Numbered from the stretch's first letter, positions 50,526-60,618 are shown. The stretch: 64,000 nt of DNA from Bradyrhizobium monzae (GCF_021458635.1 NZ_JAIRDQ010000002.1:806001-870000), one strand, 5' to 3'. The notes: generated by a model not told the origin, from the sequence alone. Numbers and translations: made by a program.

Positions 50526-53081
50526 GGCCGGCTGAAACAGCAGCACTGCGGCAAGCGTCGTCACCAGAGAAAGTGCGAGCAGCTTGCCCATGCTGGACGT
50601 GCCCGGATGGCTCGACAGCCACAGGCTGCCGAACGCCGTCGCCGTGGTTAGTGCGCTGAAAAAGATCGCCCGCGTCAGGCTGGTCTGAAGCAGGTTTGTC
50701 CTGCCGGACCGCCATGCCACGACATAATAGATCTTGAACGCGACGCCGACGCCGAGCAGCAGCGGGAACGCGACGATATTGGCGAAGTTGAGCGGCAGGC
50801 CGATCAATACGCAGATCTCGAGCGTCACCGCGCCCGCGACCAGAAGCGGCACCAGCGTCATCAGCACGTCGACGATGCGGCGCAGCGTCAGCCACAGCAA
50901 CAGGCCGATCACCAGCAGCGCATAGATGCCGGCATGGATGAACGCGTTCACGATGGTGTCGCCGGATTTCAGGATCGAGACCGGCCCGCCGATGGCGGTC
51001 GGCTCGGCCTCGAGGACGGCCGCCGCGAATCTGCGCAGCGTATCGTTGTCGTTGGGATCGCCCTTTGGCTGAGCTTCGACGCGAATAATGCCGTCCTTGC
51101 TTTTCCAGACGCTCACGAGATCTGGCGGCAGTGACTTCAGGGTGACCGGCTCGGCCTGCAGCGCGTTCCGGAGCTGGTCGAACACGATCTTCATTGGCGT
51201 CACGAACACGTCCTGCGCCTTGTTGCGGGTCGCCTCATCCGAATTGGCGAGCTTCTCGAGCGCGTCCGCGAGCCGTCGCGAGGCGACCGCACCTGCGCCC
51301 TTGGCGTCGCCGGCGGTGCGGCGCAGATTGTCGACCGATGATTTCAGCGACTCGACGTTTTCCTGGTCGGAAGGCGCCGCGTCGATCTGGTCCGGGTTGA
51401 GCGCGGGGTTCAGCACCTTGGCGCCCTGCGCGAGCAGCTTCAGCTTCGGCTGCTGATCTTCCGGCACGAAGCTGTCGAGCGACATCACCCGCAGCACTTC
51501 CGGCACCTTCTCCAGCTTCGCCTCGACCTGCTTGGCCTGCTCTTCCGACTTGACCATCACGTTGATGGCATTGGCGCCGGTGTTCGGATCCTGGCGCAGA
51601 TCGAGGAAGGTCGCGATCGATTCCGCCTTCGGATTGCGCAAGTTCATCGGGTTGAAGTCGAACTTCAGGAAATAGAGCAGCGGCAGGCCGGCGACCGCCA
51701 GCAGCAGCGTGCCGCCGACGACCAACACACGGTGCTTCTCGAGGAAATGATCGAGCGGCGCCAGGAAGGCATAGCCGACCGGCTCCATCTCGCCGGGCGG
51801 ATTCAGCAGCTTCAACATCGCGGGCAATACGGTGATGCTGGAGACGAACGCCACCAACATGCCGACGCCGGCGATCTGGCCGAGCTCGGAAATGCCCTTG
51901 TAGTCGGTCGGCAGGAAACAGAGGAAGCCGGCCGCAGTCGCCATCGCCGCCAGCGACAGCGGCACCGCGGAGCGCTTCGCGGCGAGCACCAGCGCGCCGG
52001 AGAGATCGTCGTGCTTGTAGCGCTCCGAGCGGTAGCGGACGCTGTACTGGATGCCGAAATCGACGCCCAGGCCGACGAACAGCACCGCGAACGCGATCGA
52101 CAGCAAATTGAACGAGCCGACCATCATCAGGCCCGCGGCGGTCGTCAGCGCAAGGCCGACGAAGAGATTGACGAACACTGCGAAGATAATCTTCGAGGAG
52201 TGCAGCGCCAGCCACAGGATCAAGAGCACGACGAGCACCGTGCCGACGCCGTTCACGACAGCGCCTTCCTGGACGGTGGCGTATTCCTCGTTGGCGATCG
52301 GCACCGGGCCGGTCAGGCGCACCCGCGCCTGGTATTTGGTCGCGAAATCGAGATCGACCGCGGCCTTCCGGATCGCGTCGGTTGCACCCTTGCCGGGCTC
52401 CAGCGCGTTGTAATCAAGGATCGGCTTGAACTCGATGAAGGCACGCTTGTCCGAATCCGACAGCGGCTGATCACTGACGAGTTCGCGCCAGGAGAAGCTC
52501 GCATTGCCCTTGTTGAGCACGGTCTCGACCGTCTGCGAGATCTGGTTGAATGGCCGCTCGGTGCTATCGAGCTTGACCTGGCCGCGCTTGACGCCGGCCA
52601 GCCCGGTCTCCAGCGCGCCGGTCAGGCCGCGGATCGACGGATCGCCGGCCATGATCTCGATCAGGGGCGCTGCTGATTCGAACTGGCCGGTGATCTTGCC
52701 GACTTCCTCGGTCGGCAGGAACAGCAGGCCGTTCTTCTCGAAGAACTCACCGGTGCCGAGCTGCTGCATCGACTGGAATTCGGTCTTGTTGTCCTTCAGC
52801 TTGGCAAACAGCGCGTCCGCGGCTGCGGTCGCCATCTCCGGCGTCCTGGCCTCGACGACCGCGAGAATCGTCGCGTCGCGGTCGAAGGCACGGTCGAACT
52901 GCTGGTCGCGCTGGCGCCAGTCCAGATTCTGGGCAATCAGCGAATTGATGTCGGTGTTGATGGCGAAGTGCCGGGACGTGTAATAGCCCGCCCCCACCGC
53001 CAGCACGAGCCCGAGAACGACGACGAGGGAGGCAAACCGGGTACAGGCCCTGACGATGGCAACGACTACGCTTTGCAGCAC
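50493..53081 (-). CDS. hpnN: HpnN, hopanoid transporter (RND/MMPL family)
   Basis: An 862-residue transporter with twelve membrane helices and two large periplasmic domains. The N-terminal helix is ARFASLVVVLGLVLAVG-like, and two SSD-like blocks (VLFVGLGVDFGIQYSVR; FPLLLGVGVAFKIYYVV) contain the polar residues of the proton path. It belongs to the hopanoid-associated branch of RND exporters, which carries hopanoids from the inner to the outer membrane. The start is GTG at 53081. The 3' end overlaps DUF2147 by 33 bases in convergent orientation. The divergent promoter region to ispH is about 460 bp. Confidence 0.92.
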   Translation of the reverse strand: MLQSVVVAIVRACTRFASLVVVLGLVLAVGAGYYTSRHFAINTDINSLIAQNLDWRQRDQQFDRAFDRDATILAVVEARTPEMATAAADALFAKLKDNKTEFQSMQQLGTGEFFEKNGLLFLPTEEVGKITGQFESAAPLIEIMAGDPSIRGLTGALETGLAGVKRGQVKLDSTERPFNQISQTVETVLNKGNASFSWRELVSDQPLSDSDKRAFIEFKPILDYNALEPGKGATDAIRKAAVDLDFATKYQARVRLTGPVPIANEEYATVQEGAVVNGVGTVLVVLLILWLALHSSKIIFAVFVNLFVGLALTTAAGLMMVGSFNLLSIAFAVLFVGLGVDFGIQYSVRYRSERYKHDDLSGALVLAAKRSAVPLSLAAMATAAGFLCFLPTDYKGISELGQIAGVGMLVAFVSSITVLPAMLKLLNPPGEMEPVGYAFLAPLDHFLEKHRVLVVGGTLLLAVAGLPLLYFLKFDFNPMNLRNPKAESIATFLDLRQDPNTGANAINVMVKSEEQAKQVEAKLEKVPEVLRVMSLDSFVPEDQQPKLKLLAQGAKVLNPALNPDQIDAAPSDQENVESLKSSVDNLRRTAGDAKGAGAVASRRLADALEKLANSDEATRNKAQDVFVTPMKIVFDQLRNALQAEPVTLKSLPPDLVSVWKSKDGIIRVEAQPKGDPNDNDTLRRFAAAVLEAEPTAIGGPVSILKSGDTIVNAFIHAGIYALLVIGLLLWLTLRRIVDVLMTLVPLLVAGAVTLEICVLIGLPLNFANIVAFPLLLGVGVAFKIYYVVAWRSGRTNLLQTSLTRAIFFSALTTATAFGSLWLSSHPGTSSMGKLLALSLVTTLAAVLLFQPALMGKPRNLRE

Positions 53082-53541
53082 GTATTTTCTTTCTAGTGTT
53101 AATAGCCTGCCGGAAACGCCCGCTGTTTATCGGAGTTCCCCAGCGAAACCTATTGCTGTTTTGGGTCGCTCTCGCGGGAACAAGGTTCGAAGTAAACGCC
53201 GGGAGACCGTGGCAAAATCATGCGGGAGGGCCGGTATAGCCGGGGAGATGAGGCGGTAAAGTGACGAAGGGGTGAGCACAAATGTCGCCGTCTTGCTCGC
53301 GCGAAATGAAGTATTATAATACCCAAAATCGGCTTGGCCGGGAACCGCCGACTTGTTCCACCTTTCCTTGCCGCCGATTTTTTGACACAAAGTGCTGTGC
53401 CTGCATGCGCCGGAGCCCGGATGGGGTGGGCGGTTACCGCGGTCGCGATACCAATGGTGCAGAAATTGCAGCATTGGCCCGTATCGGGGTGCCGCCTGGG
53501 ACAATTGAGCGGATTGGTGCAATTTGCGTGATGGGCGTCCT
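53082..53541. other. 460-bp divergent region hpnN/ispH
   Basis: No convincing gene; the open frames here are short and lack family resemblance. It contains an AT-rich segment around 53293-53330 with a sigma70-like box pair and a perfect 12-base palindrome centred on the -10. It must supply the promoters for hpnN and the ispH-hpnH pair. Confidence 0.5.
53293..53320 (+). promoter_or_regulatory. candidate sigma70-like promoter for ispH-hpnH
   Basis: TTGCTC (53293-53298), a 16-base spacer and TATAAT (53315-53320). The -10 sits inside the palindrome GTATTATAATAC (53311-53322). The AT-rich stretch stands out from the GC-rich surroundings. The leader to ispH would be over 200 bases, which is long, so a second promoter closer to the gene may exist. 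Confidence 0.35.
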
Positions 53542-54468
53542 ATGGAAGTTTATCTAGCGCAACCGCGCGGCTTTTGCGCGGGCGTGGTGCGCGCGATCGA
53601 GATCGTCGAAAAGGCCTTGGAGAAGTACGGCCCGCCCGTCTACGTGCGCCACGAGATCGTGCACAACAAATATGTCGTCGAGAGCCTGAAGAACAAAGGT
53701 GCGATCTTCGTCGAGGAGCTGTCCGAAGTTCCCCCGAAGGCGGTCACCGTTTTCAGCGCCCATGGGGTCGCCCGCAGCGTCGAGGAAGAGGCCGCCACGC
53801 GTGACCTTCCGGTGCTGAACGCCACTTGTCCCCTGGTCACGAAAGTTCACAATCAGGGGAAGCGCTACATCACCAAGGGCCGCACCCTGATCCTGATCGG
53901 CCATGCCGGCCACCCCGAGGTCGAGGGCACGATGGGCCAGGTTCCCGGGCCCGTTCTGCTGGTCCAGAGCGTTGAAGAGGCCAAGGCCCTGGCGCTGCCG
54001 GCGGATACGCCAGTGGCCTACATCACCCAGACCACGCTGTCGGTCGACGACACAAAGGACATTATCGGGGCTCTTCAAGCCAAATTTACAGATATTCAAG
54101 GCCCAGACATCCGGGATATCTGCTATGCGACACAGAACCGCCAATCTGCGGTAAGGGACTTGAGCAAGCTGGTCGACGTGATTTTGGTGGTGGGCGCTAC
54201 CAATAGCTCGAATTCAAACCGGCTCCGCGAAATCGGCACTGAAGCCGGCGTCGCGAGTTATCTGATCGCCGATGGCCGCGAGCTCAATCCGGAGTGGTTG
54301 AATGGTGCCAGGACCGTCGGCCTCACGGCCGGCGCCTCGGCGCCCGAGGTGCTGGTGGATGACGTGATCGAAGCGCTGCGGCGGATCGGACCGGTGACGG
54401 TCTCGGTGCTCCCGGGCCGCGAGGAAAACATCGAATTCAGGCTTCCGGCCGAGCTGGCTGCAAGCTGA
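53542..54468 (+). CDS. ispH: IspH, 4-hydroxy-3-methylbut-2-enyl diphosphate reductase
   Basis: A 308-residue enzyme. The three cluster-binding cysteines are Cys12 (RGFCAGV), Cys96 (NATCPLV) and Cys194 ([10 protein letters not shown]), with substrate-site residues in RHEIVHN and SAHGV. It performs the last step of the MEP pathway, giving isopentenyl and dimethylallyl diphosphate. It precedes hpnH by 35 bp on the same strand, which ties isoprenoid supply to hopanoid synthesis. The frame also has a TTG at 53524; ATG 53542 fits the family N-terminus ([14 protein letters not shown]). Confidence 0.95.
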   Translation: MEVYLAQPRGFCAGVVRAIEIVEKALEKYGPPVYVRHEIVHNKYVVESLKNKGAIFVEELSEVPPKAVTVFSAHGVARSVEEEAATRDLPVLNATCPLVTKVHNQGKRYITKGRTLILIGHAGHPEVEGTMGQVPGPVLLVQSVEEAKALALPADTPVAYITQTTLSVDDTKDIIGALQAKFTDIQGPDIRDICYATQNRQSAVRDLSKLVDVILVVGATNSSNSNRLREIGTEAGVASYLIADGRELNPEWLNGARTVGLTAGASAPEVLVDDVIEALRRIGPVTVSVLPGREENIEFRLPAELAAS

Positions 54469-54503
54469 CCTACCCGAATTTCAAGCCCAGAAAGAAACGT
54501 GTA

Positions 54504-55664
54504 ATGGCAATCCCCTTCTTCAAGGAAATGCGTATCGGCGGCTATTTGCTCAAGCAGAAACTGCTTGGCCGCAAACGCTATCCGCTCGTGCTGATGCTTG
54601 AGCCGCTGTTCCGCTGCAACCTCGCCTGCGTCGGCTGCGGCAAGATCGACTATCCGGATGCGATCCTCAACCGCCGCATGACGGCGCAGGAGTGCTGGGA
54701 CGCGGCCGACGAGTGCGGCGCACCAATGGTCGCGATCCCCGGCGGCGAACCGCTGATCCACAAGGAGATCGGCGAGATCGTGCGTGGCCTCGTCGCGCGC
54801 AAGAAGTTCGTCTCGCTCTGCACCAACGCGCTGCTGCTCGAAAAGAAGCTCGATCTGTTCGAGCCCTCGCCCTATCTGTTCTTCTCCGTGCATCTCGACG
54901 GCCTGAAGGACCATCACGACAAGGCCGTGTCGCAGAAGGGCGTGTTCGACCGCGCCGTCTCCGCGATCAAAGCGGCGAAGGCCCGCGGCTTCACCGTCAA
55001 CGTCAACGCCACCATCTTCGACGGCCATCCGGCCGAGGAGATCGCAAAATTCCTCGACCTCACCGTCGAGCTCGGCGTCGGCGTCTCGATGTCGCCGGGC
55101 TATGCCTACGAGCGCGCGCCGGACCAGGAGCACTTCCTCAACCGCACCAAGACCAAGAAGCTGTTCCGCGACGTCTTTGCGATGGGCAAGGGCAAGAAGT
55201 GGAATTTCATGCATTCCGGCCTGTTCCTGGACTTCCTCGCCGGCAACCAGGAATACGAGTGCACGCCGTGGGGCATGCCCGCGCGCAACATTTTCGGCTG
55301 GCAGAAGCCCTGCTACCTGCTCGGTGAAGGCTACGCAAAAACCTTCAAGGAGCTGATGGACACCACCGACTGGGAGACCTACGGCACCGGCAAGTACGAG
55401 AAGTGCGCCGACTGTATGGCCCATTGCGGCTACGAGCCGACGGCCGCGACCGCCGCGCTCAACAACCCGATCAAGGCGATGTGGGTGTCGCTGCGCGGCA
55501 TCAGGACCTCCGGCCCGATGGCGCCGGAGATCGACATGTCGAAGCAGCGCCCGGCGCAGTACATCTTCTCGGCGGAAGTCCAGAAGCGCCTGTCGGAGAT
55601 TCGCAAGGACGAAGCCGCCGCTGCCGCGGAGAAGGCCGCTCGGAAGGCCTCGACCGCCGCGTAA
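54504..55664 (+). CDS. hpnH: HpnH, adenosylhopane synthase (radical SAM)
   Basis: A 386-residue radical SAM enzyme. The cluster motif is CNLACVGC (Cys38, Cys42, Cys45). A SPASM-like Cys-rich C-terminus is present (KCADCMAHCGYEP near 306-318). HpnH adds a 5'-deoxyadenosyl group to diploptene, giving adenosylhopane, the first step to extended hopanoids. It follows ispH and faces hpnG across a strong terminator. The motif spacing (CxxxCxxC) and length match the family. Confidence 0.95.
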   Translation: MAIPFFKEMRIGGYLLKQKLLGRKRYPLVLMLEPLFRCNLACVGCGKIDYPDAILNRRMTAQECWDAADECGAPMVAIPGGEPLIHKEIGEIVRGLVARKKFVSLCTNALLLEKKLDLFEPSPYLFFSVHLDGLKDHHDKAVSQKGVFDRAVSAIKAAKARGFTVNVNATIFDGHPAEEIAKFLDLTVELGVGVSMSPGYAYERAPDQEHFLNRTKTKKLFRDVFAMGKGKKWNFMHSGLFLDFLAGNQEYECTPWGMPARNIFGWQKPCYLLGEGYAKTFKELMDTTDWETYGTGKYEKCADCMAHCGYEPTAATAALNNPIKAMWVSLRGIRTSGPMAPEIDMSKQRPAQYIFSAEVQKRLSEIRKDEAAAAAEKAARKASTAA

Positions 55665-55685
55665 GCACGCAAAGTCGGCACGAAC

Positions 55686-55726
55686 AAAAAGGCCCGATCG
55701 CCAATGGCGACCGGGCCTTTTCTTTT
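55686..55726. terminator. bidirectional rho-independent terminator hpnH/hpnG
   Basis: The stem GGCCCG / CGGGCC plus TCGCC / GGCGA lies at 55691-55717, with AAAAA on the left and TTTTCTTTT on the right, so it can end hpnH on the plus strand and hpnG on the minus strand. It lies 26 bp after the hpnH stop and 20 bp from the hpnG stop. Confidence 0.9.
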
Positions 55727-55745
55727 GTCAGCGCGAAGTAGCCGC

Positions 55746-56483
55746 TCAGGCCGCCTTGGACACCAGCGTCTCGCTGTCCAGCAGCTCCGTGCCGATCAGG
55801 AAGTCACGGCAGCCACGCAGTGAGCGCAGCGCGCGGTTGAAGTCGATGCCGGTCGAGACCAGCGCATGCAGCGTCGCCGGATTGCGCACGATGCCGCGCA
55901 GGACGGCGGCGAGGTCGATCTGGCCGTTCGGCTTGATGGCGGCGCGTGCGAGCGCCGGCAACGCGCGATGAGCGGGATCGCTGATGACGCGAACCGCGGC
56001 GAACGGCAAGCCGGCCTCGGCGGCGTAGGCGGCCGCGATGTGGCTTTCCATGTCGACGGCGGAGGCGCCGGTCTCGGAATGCAGCGCCGCCTTGCAGGTG
56101 CGGCCCGTGACCACTTCCTCGGCACCGGCAAGGCTACCGCGCACGACCCGGCGGCGGCCGGAGGTCAGCTTGTCGATGAGATCGTCGCTGAGCGACAGGC
56201 CGGCGCCCCAGCGAGCATCGCCCGCAAGCACCTCGGTCGCCACCACCACGTCGCCGGAACGCAGCGTCGGGTCGAGCCCGCCGGCCACGCCGAACGAGAT
56301 CACGCCGCGAATCGTCTCGGGATCCACCACCGTCAGGAGGGCCCGCAACTGGGTCGGGCTGCTGGACGAGCAAATGACCGCCATTCCGGGGCCGGCAGCG
56401 ATGCGGGCCTCCTGAACCAATCCGGTCACGATCAAGATCGGCCGCGGATCAATGGCATTGCCCGCGGTAATATAGTCCCCCAT
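55746..56483 (-). CDS. hpnG: HpnG, adenosylhopane nucleosidase/phosphorylase
   Basis: A 245-residue protein of the PNP/MTA-SAH nucleosidase fold. Motifs: GVISFGVAGGLDPTL near 75-89, and VDMESHIAAAYA near 142-153, where the Glu binds the ribose. HpnG removes adenine from adenosylhopane, leading to ribosylhopane. I chose ATG 56483. A GTG at 56495 overlapping the shc stop (GTGA) with AGGGG upstream is an equally good start and would add four residues. It is the last gene of the hpnCDE-shc-hpnG operon. Confidence 0.88.
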   Translation of the reverse strand: MGDYITAGNAIDPRPILIVTGLVQEARIAAGPGMAVICSSSSPTQLRALLTVVDPETIRGVISFGVAGGLDPTLRSGDVVVATEVLAGDARWGAGLSLSDDLIDKLTSGRRRVVRGSLAGAEEVVTGRTCKAALHSETGASAVDMESHIAAAYAAEAGLPFAAVRVISDPAHRALPALARAAIKPNGQIDLAAVLRGIVRNPATLHALVSTGIDFNRALRSLRGCRDFLIGTELLDSETLVSKAA

Positions 56484-56491
56484 CCCCAAAG

Positions 56492-58510
56492 TCACATCCC
56501 GACCCCTACCACCCTGCTGTTGGTGTTCCGCAAGTTCCGATACCGCGCCAGCGCCCACAACGGGAAGAACTTCGGGTATCCATGATACCGCAGATAGAAC
56601 ACGCGGGGAAAGCCTGTGGCGGTATAGCGGCTCTCGTCCCACAGTCCTTTTTCGTTCTGTGTTGCAATCAGGTACTCCACCCCGCGGGCGACGGCCGGGT
56701 GATCAACCTCGCCAGCAGCCATCAGGGCAAGCAAGGCCCATGCCGTTTGCGAGGCGGTCGAGGGGGCGGGTTCCCAGCCCTTGTAGTCCAACCGGTAGCT
56801 GACGGCGTCCTCACCCCAGCCGCCGTCCTTGTTCTGGATCGAGGTCAGCCAGCCGGCCGCCTTGCGCATCATGGGGTCGTTGCGGTCGACGCCGGCCATG
56901 TTGAGGGCGCATAGCACCGACCAGGTTCCATAGATGAAGTTCATGCCCCAGCGGCCGTACCAGGACCCCTCGGGGTGCTGGGTCTTGCGCAGATAGGCCA
57001 CGCCGCCGGCGACGTGCTTGCTGGTTGTCTCGGTCTCGCCGAGCTGGGCCAGCATCGAGATGCAGCGGGCGGTGACGTCCTCGGTCGGCGGATCGAGCAG
57101 CGCTGCGTGGTCGGAGAACGGGATGTTGTTGAGGTAATATTCGAGGTTGTTGACGTCGAAGGCAGCCCAGCCCCCGTCGTCGCTCTGCATGCCCTCGATC
57201 CACTCCCGGGCGCGGTCGATCGCCGCGTCATAGCCGGCAACACCGTGCTCCCGGCGCATGCGGTCCATCGACATCACCACCACGGCAGTGTCGTCGAGAT
57301 CGGGGTAATGGGCATTGTTGTACTGGAAGGCCCAGCCGCCCGGACGCACGTCGGGCCGTTTCACCGCCCAGTCGCCCTTCACCTGAAGCTCCTGCTTCGG
57401 GATCAGCCAGTCGAGGCCCTGCCTGGCCGCAGGCACGGCCTTGTCGCCGCCGGCTTCCAGCAGCGCGTGCGCCGTCAGCGTCGTGTCCCACACCGGCGAG
57501 ACGCAGGGCTGGCAATAGGCCTCGTCGCCGTTGATCACGAGCAGCTTGTCGATGCCCCGGCGCGTGATCGCGCGCGGCGGGAAGTTCTCGTCCTTGCCGA
57601 GCGCGTCGTACATCATGACGATGTTGGCCATGGGCGGATAGATCGCGCCCATGCCGTCCTCGCCGTTGAGCCGCTCCTCGGTGAAGGCGAGCGCGGCGTC
57701 GATGGCACGCTGGCGCATGCGTTTCGGAAACATCGGCTCGACCACGCGCAAGACGCTGTCGAGCGCGCTGAACAGCACGAACCAGGCCTTGCTCTGGTGT
57801 GGCGCCCTCGCGGTCATGCCGATCGAGCGGGGATCCTGGAGAAACAGCTCGTCGATGCCGACTCCCTTCGGATTCCTCGCGCGCGGCTTCAGCGCGGCGA
57901 TCACCATCAACGGCACCATGGTGGTGCGCGCCCAATACGAGATCTTGTTGATGTGGAACGGGAACCAGAACGGCAGCAGCATGATCTCGATCGGCAGCAC
58001 CGGCGTCGCGCGCCAGGTCACGACGCCGAACGTCGCGAGCAGAAAACGGGTGAAGACGTTGCTGTTGATCGCACCACCGCGTGAATGGATCGCCTCGCGC
58101 GCACGCACCATGTGCGGGGCGTCGACGGAATCGCCGATCATCTTCAGCGCGAAGTAGGCCTTCACGCTGGCGCTCATGTCGAACGCACCGTCATGCACCA
58201 GCGGCCAGCCGCCATGGGCGCCCTGAACGCGGCGCAGATAGTTGCCGATCTTGGCCTCGAGCGCGGTGTCGACGGGCTCTGCGAGGTAATGGCGCAGCAG
58301 GACGTATTCGGCCGGGATCGTGCAGTCGGCCTCGAGCTCGAATACCCAATGGCCGTCGGACTGCTGCAAACCGAGGACGCCTTGCGTCGCCGACGCAATG
58401 CTCGATTCCAATAAGTTTGATTCCAAAGCTTCGCGGCTGGTCGCGTTCACGGAATCCATGGCGCTCGATTGCTCCGATAGTCGATTGAAAGTGACGGGAA
58501 CATTGCCCAT
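56492..58510 (-). CDS. shc: Shc/HpnF, squalene-hopene cyclase
   Basis: A 672-residue monotopic membrane cyclase. The acidic DxDD motif that protonates squalene is DLDD at 404-407. Multiple QW repeats are visible (QSDGHWVFE near 50, QSDDGGWAAF, QNKDGGWGED). The alpha6-alpha6 barrel layout is normal. It converts squalene to hopene/hopanol. ATG 58510 follows the hpnE stop by 12 bp; an internal ATG at 58459 is an alternative start. It is central to the operon. Confidence 0.96.
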   Translation of the reverse strand: MGNVPVTFNRLSEQSSAMDSVNATSREALESNLLESSIASATQGVLGLQQSDGHWVFELEADCTIPAEYVLLRHYLAEPVDTALEAKIGNYLRRVQGAHGGWPLVHDGAFDMSASVKAYFALKMIGDSVDAPHMVRAREAIHSRGGAINSNVFTRFLLATFGVVTWRATPVLPIEIMLLPFWFPFHINKISYWARTTMVPLMVIAALKPRARNPKGVGIDELFLQDPRSIGMTARAPHQSKAWFVLFSALDSVLRVVEPMFPKRMRQRAIDAALAFTEERLNGEDGMGAIYPPMANIVMMYDALGKDENFPPRAITRRGIDKLLVINGDEAYCQPCVSPVWDTTLTAHALLEAGGDKAVPAARQGLDWLIPKQELQVKGDWAVKRPDVRPGGWAFQYNNAHYPDLDDTAVVVMSMDRMRREHGVAGYDAAIDRAREWIEGMQSDDGGWAAFDVNNLEYYLNNIPFSDHAALLDPPTEDVTARCISMLAQLGETETTSKHVAGGVAYLRKTQHPEGSWYGRWGMNFIYGTWSVLCALNMAGVDRNDPMMRKAAGWLTSIQNKDGGWGEDAVSYRLDYKGWEPAPSTASQTAWALLALMAAGEVDHPAVARGVEYLIATQNEKGLWDESRYTATGFPRVFYLRYHGYPKFFPLWALARYRNLRNTNSRVVGVGM

Positions 58511-58522
58511 CAGGGCCGCTCG

Positions 58523-59779
58523 TCAGGTTTCCTTGGCGGCCAAAACCAGATCGGCGGCGCGATCACCGGACCGCACCGACCCCTCGATCGTTGCAGGCAA
58601 TCCCGTAGCAGTCCAGTCGCCGGCAAGGAACAGGTTTTTCAGCGCGGTGACCGGCCCCGGACGCAGGGCATTCTGTGCCGGTGTCGCCGCAAATGTGGCA
58701 CGACGTTCGCGCACGATCTGCCACGGTGGCAGCTCGCCGGAGACACCACCCGCCTTGCAGACATCGTTCCAGATCGCCTGCGCGAGTTCCTCGCGCGGCA
58801 TGTCGACGAGGCGGTCGCCATTGCTGATGGTGACGGAGAGCCGGTTCGGGAACGCAAACAGCCATTCCACGACGCCGCCGATCACGCCCACGATCGGCGC
58901 CGCACCCGGCGGCGGGTCGAAGCGGAAATGGGCATTCACAATGGCGCGGAATTCGGTCGGCGCCTTCAACCCCGGCAGCAGGCTCGTCGCCGCGCGCGGC
59001 GGCACCGCCATCACGATCACATCGCCCGCAGCAAGCTGGATCACATCCTCGCCGCCGAAGTTCAGCGCGGTGACCTTGCCGTCAGTGGTGACGAAGGAGC
59101 GCAACTCATGGCCGAGCTGAACGGAGTGTCCGCGCTCAGCCAAGAATTTCACGGCAGGCTCGATCAGCACGGCACTGAGGCCATCGCGCGCGATCAGCGG
59201 TCGGCAGGCCTGCCCGCCCGCGAGCAACGTCTCGCGCACGATCGCGCCGGCGAGCCCGGCCGAGCCTTCGGGCGGATCGACATTGAGTGCGGCGAGCAGC
59301 AGCGGCTGCACCAGGCGCTGATAGAGAATGCCTTCGCAGGGAATGGACTTGCCGACCAGCGTCTGTTCCGAGGCCCAGATCAGCGGTGCCAGCTTGAGGT
59401 AATCGGTGAGCCCGGTGTCGGGCACGCGGCGGCTTTCGTCGAGCACCCAGGTCGGCCACCGGCCGGCGCCGAGATCGATCTGCCAGCGTTGCCCGGTCTT
59501 GATATCGACGAAGGGAAACTGCGCGGTTTCAGGACCGACCAGTCCTGCCTCGGTGCCGATCGAGCGTGCATAGGCACGCGCGTGGCTGTTGCCCGACAGC
59601 AGCAGATGATTGCCATTGTCGATGGTGAGATTGGTGGCGCCGTCGAAATAGGAGCGGCAACGACCACCGGCCTGTTGCGTCGCTTCGTGCACGGCGACCT
59701 TGAAGCCGGCACTGGCGAGCCGCACGGCGGCGGAAAGGCCGGAAATTCCGGCGCCGATGATGTGAGCTGTGTTTTGCAT
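58523..59779 (-). CDS. hpnE: HpnE, hydroxysqualene dehydroxylase (FAD)
   Basis: A 418-residue flavoprotein. The FAD Rossmann motif is GAGISG at about 9-14, with VHEATQQAGGRCRSYFDGATN at about 30-50. The C-terminal FAD-binding block is LFLAGDWTATGLPATIEGSVRSG. It dehydroxylates hydroxysqualene made by HpnC to squalene. The frame is open far upstream into hpnD, but ATG 59779 overlaps the hpnD stop by one base (TGATG), which sets the start. Confidence 0.93.
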   Translation of the reverse strand: MQNTAHIIGAGISGLSAAVRLASAGFKVAVHEATQQAGGRCRSYFDGATNLTIDNGNHLLLSGNSHARAYARSIGTEAGLVGPETAQFPFVDIKTGQRWQIDLGAGRWPTWVLDESRRVPDTGLTDYLKLAPLIWASEQTLVGKSIPCEGILYQRLVQPLLLAALNVDPPEGSAGLAGAIVRETLLAGGQACRPLIARDGLSAVLIEPAVKFLAERGHSVQLGHELRSFVTTDGKVTALNFGGEDVIQLAAGDVIVMAVPPRAATSLLPGLKAPTEFRAIVNAHFRFDPPPGAAPIVGVIGGVVEWLFAFPNRLSVTISNGDRLVDMPREELAQAIWNDVCKAGGVSGELPPWQIVRERRATFAATPAQNALRPGPVTALKNLFLAGDWTATGLPATIEGSVRSGDRAADLVLAAKET

Positions 59780-60618
59780 CAGATGAAAGCGTAGCGGAAC
59801 AGGATCGCGAAGCGTGTGACCTTCGACACACGCACCGGCTCGCGCGGCGCGTTGAATCCGCGCGCGATCAGGAGGTCCAGAATCGCATGATAATACTTCG
59901 ACATGATCCGCGGCGCACGCACCGCGCGGCGCTTGTTGCGGTTCATGATCTCGTCCGACTTCTCGAAATGCGCCTTCGCGCGCTGCGTCAGCGGCAGGCA
60001 GACTTTCGGCAGCCCGCGCTCGGCGATCACGCGGTTCGGGTCGTTGGACGTGATACCGGCATGCAGCAGCGCCTCGCGCGGCAGATAGAGCCGGCCGAGC
60101 GTTGCGTCCTCGTCGATGTCGCGTAGAATGTTGGTGAGCTGCAGCGCGCGGCCGAGATGATGCGCGAGCTCGATGCCGTCCGCTTCCGGCAGGCCGAACA
60201 CCCGCACCGACAGCCGCCCGACGGCGCTGGCGACCCGATCGCAATAAAGATCGAGCGTCGCCATGTCGGGCGCGCGGATGTCCTGGGGCACGTCCATCTC
60301 CATGCCGTCTACGATGGCGAGGAAATCCTCCCGCTTCAGGCCGAAGGTCTTCACGGACCCGACATAGTCGGCAAGCCGCGGCGGCGGATTGCCCTGGTAG
60401 AGCGCGTCGATGTCGTTGCGCCATTCCTGGAGCGCGGCGAGCCGTTCGTCGCGCGGACCGTCGGAATCGGCGATGTCGTCGACCTGGCGGCAGAAGCTGT
60501 AGATCTGGAACATCGCCTCGCGCTGGTCGCGCGGCAGGATGCGCATCGCAGCGTAGAAGGAGCTGTTCGATGCGGACGAGCCATAATTGGCGCCGGGCGC
60601 GGTCGCCTCAAGCGTCAT
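59779..60618 (-). CDS. hpnD: HpnD, presqualene diphosphate synthase
   Basis: A 279-residue squalene/phytoene synthase-family enzyme. The first aspartate-rich motif is DDIAD at 47-51, and the second is LTNILRDIDED near 160. It joins two farnesyl diphosphates to presqualene diphosphate. ATG 60618 overlaps the hpnC stop region by 11 bases, so HpnC, HpnD and HpnE are tightly coupled. The upstream extension to 60660 is not used. Confidence 0.94.
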   Translation of the reverse strand: MTLEATAPGANYGSSASNSSFYAAMRILPRDQREAMFQIYSFCRQVDDIADSDGPRDERLAALQEWRNDIDALYQGNPPPRLADYVGSVKTFGLKREDFLAIVDGMEMDVPQDIRAPDMATLDLYCDRVASAVGRLSVRVFGLPEADGIELAHHLGRALQLTNILRDIDEDATLGRLYLPREALLHAGITSNDPNRVIAERGLPKVCLPLTQRAKAHFEKSDEIMNRNKRRAVRAPRIMSKYYHAILDLLIARGFNAPREPVRVSKVTRFAILFRYAFI

